A DNA stretch of 64,000 nt, from assembly GCA_902826095.1 (NCBI GenBank), contig CADEDN010000003.1, positions 62,001 to 126,000 on the forward strand, given 5' to 3'. The DNA is from an uncultured Alphaproteobacteria bacterium. Its GTDB lineage: Bacteria > Pseudomonadota > Alphaproteobacteria > Caulobacterales > Parvularculaceae. Below the pieces are notes generated by a model. It ran no database searches. It saw only the letters and a program-made list of their open reading frames with translations, and was not told the origin of the DNA. The position numbers were made by a program, and so were the translations under genes. This document shows, piece after piece, positions 61,335 to 64,000 of this stretch; positions within the stretch are counted from its first letter, which is position 1, and the number at the start of each line of letters is the position of its first letter.

Positions 61335-62207
61335 ATGGCAGCGGCGAATAAGACCGTCGAAATCCGCGCGGGCGGCGCTCCCTTGTCGATCGGCAACCAT
61401 CTGCCGCTGACGATCATCGCCGGCCCTTGCGCGCTTGAGAGCCGGGCGCATGCGCTTGAATGCGCGGCGGCGCTCGCGGAAATCGCCGCGCGGCTCAAGG
61501 TCGGCCTCATCTACAAAACGTCCTTTGACAAGGCGAACCGCACCAGCGCTTCGGCGACGCGCGGCCTCGGCCTTAAGGAGGCGCTGCCGGTCTTCGCCGA
61601 ACTGCGCGAGAAAACCGGGCTTCCGGTGCTGACCGACGTCCATGAGCGCGAACAATGCGCGCTCGCCGCGAGCGTCGTCGACGTCCTGCAGATTCCCGCT
61701 TTTCTCTGCCGGCAGACGGATCTCCTTGTCGCGGCGGCGATGACCGGCAAGGCGGTCAATGTGAAGAAGGGCCAGTTCCTCGCGCCCTGGGACATGAGAA
61801 ATGTCGTCGCCAAAATCACCGGCGCCGGCAATTCCAACGTTCTGGTGACCGAACGCGGCGCGAGCTTTGGCTACAACATGCTCGTCTCGGACTTCCGGAG
61901 CGTGCCGATCATGGCGGCCGATATCGGCGCGCCGATCGTCTTCGACGCAACGCATTCGGTGCAGCAGCCGGGCGGGCAGGGCGCGTCGTCCGGCGGCCAG
62001 CGCGAATTCGCGCCGACGCTTGCGCGCGCGGCCGTCGCGGTCGGCGTCGCGGCGGTCTTCGCCGAAACCCATCCGGACCCTGACAAAGCCCCTTCCGACG
62101 GGCCGAACATGATCCCGCTTCGCCAGTTCGAGGCCTTTGTCGCCGATCTCCTCGACATCGATCGCGTCGCCAAGCGGCGCAAGAGCCTCCACGGTTACGC
62201 GCCTTAG
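61335..62207 (+). CDS. kdsA: 3-deoxy-8-phosphooctulonate (Kdo-8-P) synthase
   Basis: The 290-residue enzyme condenses arabinose 5-phosphate with phosphoenolpyruvate. LTIIAGPCALESRAHALECAAAL, YKTSFDKANRTSASATRGLGL, VLTDVHE, AVNVKKGQFLAPWDM and FDATHSVQQPGGQGASSGGQREF are all present. The Cys in IAGPCA is the metal-dependent form's ligand. It is divergent from kdsD, so the shared 93-base region probably contains both promoters. Confidence 0.96.
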   Translation: MAAANKTVEIRAGGAPLSIGNHLPLTIIAGPCALESRAHALECAAALAEIAARLKVGLIYKTSFDKANRTSASATRGLGLKEALPVFAELREKTGLPVLTDVHEREQCALAASVVDVLQIPAFLCRQTDLLVAAAMTGKAVNVKKGQFLAPWDMRNVVAKITGAGNSNVLVTERGASFGYNMLVSDFRSVPIMAADIGAPIVFDATHSVQQPGGQGASSGGQREFAPTLARAAVAVGVAAVFAETHPDPDKAPSDGPNMIPLRQFEAFVADLLDIDRVAKRRKSLHGYAP

Positions 62208-62306
62208 GACGATTGGTTTTCGGATTTGGGAATCGCGCTGGGCGCGGCGGTCTTGATGGCGGCCGGGTTCGCCTCGGCGTGAATTGCGCCGTCATTCAGC
62301 AGCCAG

Positions 62307-62624
62307 CTAGGGCGCTCCCGGCTGCTCGCGCTTTGTCGGGAGCCTGTCGCGGGTCGGGAGCTTGCGCAATTTGTCGCCCGCCTCCCGCCGCGCGGCCACG
62401 AGGTCGAACTGGGCTTGCAGATTGAGCCAGAACTCTGGGGCGGTCTTGAACCAGTGCCCTAGGCGCAAGGCGGTGTCGCCAGTGATCGCCCGCTTTCCCG
62501 CGATGATCTGCGAGACGCGGTTGGCCGGGACATCGATCTGCCGGGCAAGCTCGGTCGGCGTGACGCCGATCTCGGCAAGCTCCTCCTTAAGAATCGCGCC
62601 GGGGTGTGCGGCTCTATTCAACAT
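62307..62624 (-). CDS. higA: HigA-type antitoxin with XRE helix-turn-helix
   Basis: The 105-residue protein starts at ATG 62624 (GGAGGG upstream). HPGAILKEELAEIGVTPTELARQIDVPANRVSQIIAGKRAITGDTALRLGHWFKTAPEFWLNLQAQFDL is a standard HigA/VapI XRE domain, with a basic C-terminal tail. It should bind the DNA palindrome at 62957-62975 and neutralise HigB. It is 20 bases downstream of higB. Residues upstream in the same frame are not family-like. Confidence 0.93.
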   Translation of the reverse strand: MLNRAAHPGAILKEELAEIGVTPTELARQIDVPANRVSQIIAGKRAITGDTALRLGHWFKTAPEFWLNLQAQFDLVAARREAGDKLRKLPTRDRLPTKREQPGAP

Positions 62625-62644
62625 GGCTCTGACCCTCCTGTCGG

Positions 62645-62929
62645 TCAGTGGTAATCGACGATCTCGACATTGGATGGCCCCGTCGCCCCCGGCGGCCATT
62701 CAAAGCATAATCGCCATTGCTGGTTGATCCTCATCGAGAACTGGCCCTTGCGGTCGCCTTTCAACGCTTCAAGCCGATTGCTCAGCAAATTCCGGAGATC
62801 TTCGAGGCTCGTGGCGGCGTTCAATATCTGGAGCCGCCTTGTCGCCTGGTCCGTGAACGCGGAAAACGCCTTGATCGGTTCTCCGGCTGCGAACCGTTCG
62901 GTCCGTTTATCCCGATAGCTTAGGATCAT
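62645..62929 (-). CDS. higB: HigB-type toxin (RelE superfamily mRNA endonuclease)
   Basis: The 94-residue protein matches the plasmid-maintenance killer HigB: SYRDKRTERFAAGEPIKAF, ATRRLQILNAATSLEDLRNLLSNRLEALKGDRKGQFSMRINQQWRLCFEWPPGATGPSNVEIVDYH. It should cut mRNA on the ribosome, with residues R76, W75 region and the C-terminal YH as part of the site. The start is only about 3 bases from the predicted transcription start, so it may be translated from a nearly leaderless mRNA. It precedes higA. Confidence 0.93.
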   Translation of the reverse strand: MILSYRDKRTERFAAGEPIKAFSAFTDQATRRLQILNAATSLEDLRNLLSNRLEALKGDRKGQFSMRINQQWRLCFEWPPGATGPSNVEIVDYH

Positions 62930-62938
62930 CCGTCAGGA

Positions 62939-62975
62939 CGCATAGCATTGTTTACGGTGTACGTCAAGCGTACAC
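62939..62975 (-). promoter_or_regulatory. higBA promoter with overlapping palindromic operator
   Basis: The perfect palindrome GTGTACG-N5-CGTACAC (62957-62975) covers the -35 TTGACG. A 17-base spacer leads to the -10 TATGCG (62944-62939). HigA bound at the palindrome would cover the -35 and so repress. Confidence 0.8.
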
Positions 62976-63117
62976 ACCAGCAGCATTGAAATTGCGGCGG
63001 GGAAGGCAGGCGTTTTAAGAAAAACGCCTGCGAATTGATCGCGGTCATGTCGGCGCGCCGGTTTCAGCCGATGCTTGGTTTTTCCGCTGGATCGGCGGGG
63101 AAACAGCGAGGATCGAC

Positions 63118-63762
63118 ATGCTGAGACTCTTGCTCCTGATCGCCGCGCTGGCTGTCAGCGCGTCGCCGGCTTCGGCGGCGCTCATCCGCTACGGAATGAC
63201 CTTCAAGGCCAGCGGCGGGGCCGTTATCGGAACCGGCGCATTCTCATCCGATCCCGACGTCAAACAGGACATCATGATCGACGCATGGACCGGCGGCCCA
63301 TGCATGCCGTATACGGAGGAATGCGTAGTCGGCGCGATGTGGACGCCGATCACGCCCTTTTTCGCGGATATCTTCGGCTCGAGCGTCGGATTTCACGCGC
63401 CGGCCGATTTCGGCACGGACACGCTGCTCTTCGCGGAAGGACACTGGCTCTGGCATGGGCGCTACAATATCGGCGGGCTGGGGCCCGGATCATGGTTCGT
63501 CGGCGACATTTATTTCGGCGAGTTCGGGCTCACGATGGACACGCTGGCGGCGGCCGGCGAGGATCATATCGGCTCCTTCACGGCGAACGGTCCGTTCGGC
63601 GACGCGGGCGGAAGCGTCGAGTTTCGCCTCTTGCCCGAGATCCCGGTCCCGGCGGGCTTGCCGCTCTTCATGACGGGCGTCGCGGCGATCCTCGCCGTTC
63701 GTCGCCGCCGGTTCGCCGGACGGTTCCGCCTCAATTCTTCCGCAATTCCCGCGTCGATTTGA
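63118..63762 (+). CDS. VPLPA-like C-terminally sorted secreted protein
   Basis: The 214-residue protein has a signal peptide cut near PASAAL and a C-terminal sorting signal: IPVPAGLPLFMTGVAAILAVRRRR (residues 175-198), a VPLPA-CTERM-like signal, followed by 16 further residues. It is a second class of exosortase signal in this window, next to the PEPxxWA pair at 40.6-42.0 kb. The secreted domain is aromatic and glycine-rich with one Cys pair (C62, C69). I do not recognise its function. It is co-directional with the partial gene at the edge. Confidence 0.78.
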   Translation: MLRLLLLIAALAVSASPASAALIRYGMTFKASGGAVIGTGAFSSDPDVKQDIMIDAWTGGPCMPYTEECVVGAMWTPITPFFADIFGSSVGFHAPADFGTDTLLFAEGHWLWHGRYNIGGLGPGSWFVGDIYFGEFGLTMDTLAAAGEDHIGSFTANGPFGDAGGSVEFRLLPEIPVPAGLPLFMTGVAAILAVRRRRFAGRFRLNSSAIPASI

Positions 63763-63784
63763 CCTGCGCAGCTGCGGAGGTTTC

Positions 63785-64000
63785 ATGTCTCAACGGTTCT
63801 TGCGTCAACGCGCCGGCGTCGCGATTTTTTTGTTCCTTTCATCGTCCTGCGCTTCGAGCGGTTTCGATGATTCTCTCTTTGCCGGGCTTTGCGTCGCCGA
63901 GGAGGCGGGGTGCATGAAGTCCTGCCGGGAGCTCTATCGGGACCATGATGACCGGTGGGGCTATCAGACCTGCCTCTCGCAGTGCCAGCCGGGGGGCGTT
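63785..64000 (+). CDS. Cys-rich secreted protein (partial, runs off the window)
   Basis: ATG 63785 follows GGAGG and gives 72 codons still open at the edge. The signal peptide has an SSSC lipobox-like end. The visible mature part holds at least five Cys (LCVAEEAGCMKSC, TCLSQC) in pairs, suggesting disulfides or metal binding. I do not recognise the family. Confidence 0.6.
   Translation, partial: MSQRFLRQRAGVAIFLFLSSSCASSGFDDSLFAGLCVAEEAGCMKSCRELYRDHDDRWGYQTCLSQCQPGGV

Noticed and set aside
60288-62192. 634-residue open frame extending kdsD
   Set aside because: The first half is antisense to kdsA and rich in Arg, and the KpsF family starts at 61241.
1-64000. CRISPR arrays, insertion sequences or prophage genes
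   Set aside because: No repeat-spacer arrays, transposases, integrases or phage structural genes were seen.

Overview
This 64 kb window is high-GC chromosomal DNA from an alphaproteobacterium. Several genes are typical of that class: the cell-cycle proteins TrcR (DUF1013) and RcdA (DUF1465), an ATP12-type F1 assembly chaperone, an NDUFS4-type accessory subunit of complex I between two tRNA genes, small DUF465, DUF1192 and DUF2390 proteins, and an alphaproteobacterial bL31. Exosortase-type C-terminal sorting signals (PEPxxWA and VPLPA-like) and two TonB receptors suggest an environmental heterotroph related to Caulobacterales, Parvularculales or similar orders. The exact taxon cannot be fixed from this window. 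Gene density is high, nearly all of it is core or housekeeping DNA, and I see no prophage, insertion sequence or CRISPR array.

Layout. 1-5 kb: tail of an M48 protease, a strong terminator, an aspartyl/asparaginyl hydroxylase coupled to a beta-propeller protein, a DUF1295 membrane protein, and a TonB receptor coupled to a nitroreductase. 5-13 kb: a YceI / cytochrome b561 / YceI operon, then a Deg protease, rarA, a sterol-desaturase-like protein, fluC (crcB), an RluC-type pseudouridine synthase and ATP12. 13-19 kb: ubiX-DUF2390-DUF465, a second DUF465, an SDR with a degenerate active site, trcR, a quinone oxidoreductase, DUF1192, rcdA and rpmE. 19-26 kb: a paraoxonase-like protein, thrC, an M16 peptidase, a GNAT, and a 7TM-PAS-EAL protein. 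26-32 kb: VOC, YqgE, peroxiredoxin, rnhA, ispH, a lipoprotein and argS.

32-36 kb holds the most interesting unit. A sigma-70-type promoter and a clear FMN riboswitch on the minus strand precede a TonB-dependent receptor, which is translationally coupled to an MFS transporter. I read this as a complete outer- and inner-membrane flavin uptake system. The receptor also carries a perfect EF-hand loop in what should be a surface loop.

36-46 kb: agmatine deiminase, a P-type ATPase, msrA, two tandem PEP-CTERM paralogues, a periplasmic unknown, a voltage-gated-type K+ channel with a C-terminal zinc ribbon, purB, a helix-hairpin-helix membrane protein and an OmpA-family protein. 46-53 kb: recJ, tRNA-Glu, a secreted YbjN protein, a double cold-shock protein, DUF192, tRNA-Pro, the NDUFS4-type subunit, tRNA-Arg, a DUF4344 metallopeptidase and a foldback intergenic repeat. 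53-60 kb: a PEGA lipoprotein, the cysK-sseA-GNAT-metC sulfur operon, and a photolyase-cfa pair. 60-64 kb: kdsD and kdsA for lipopolysaccharide Kdo synthesis, a higBA toxin-antitoxin module with its own operator, a VPLPA-like sorted protein, and a truncated Cys-rich protein at the edge.
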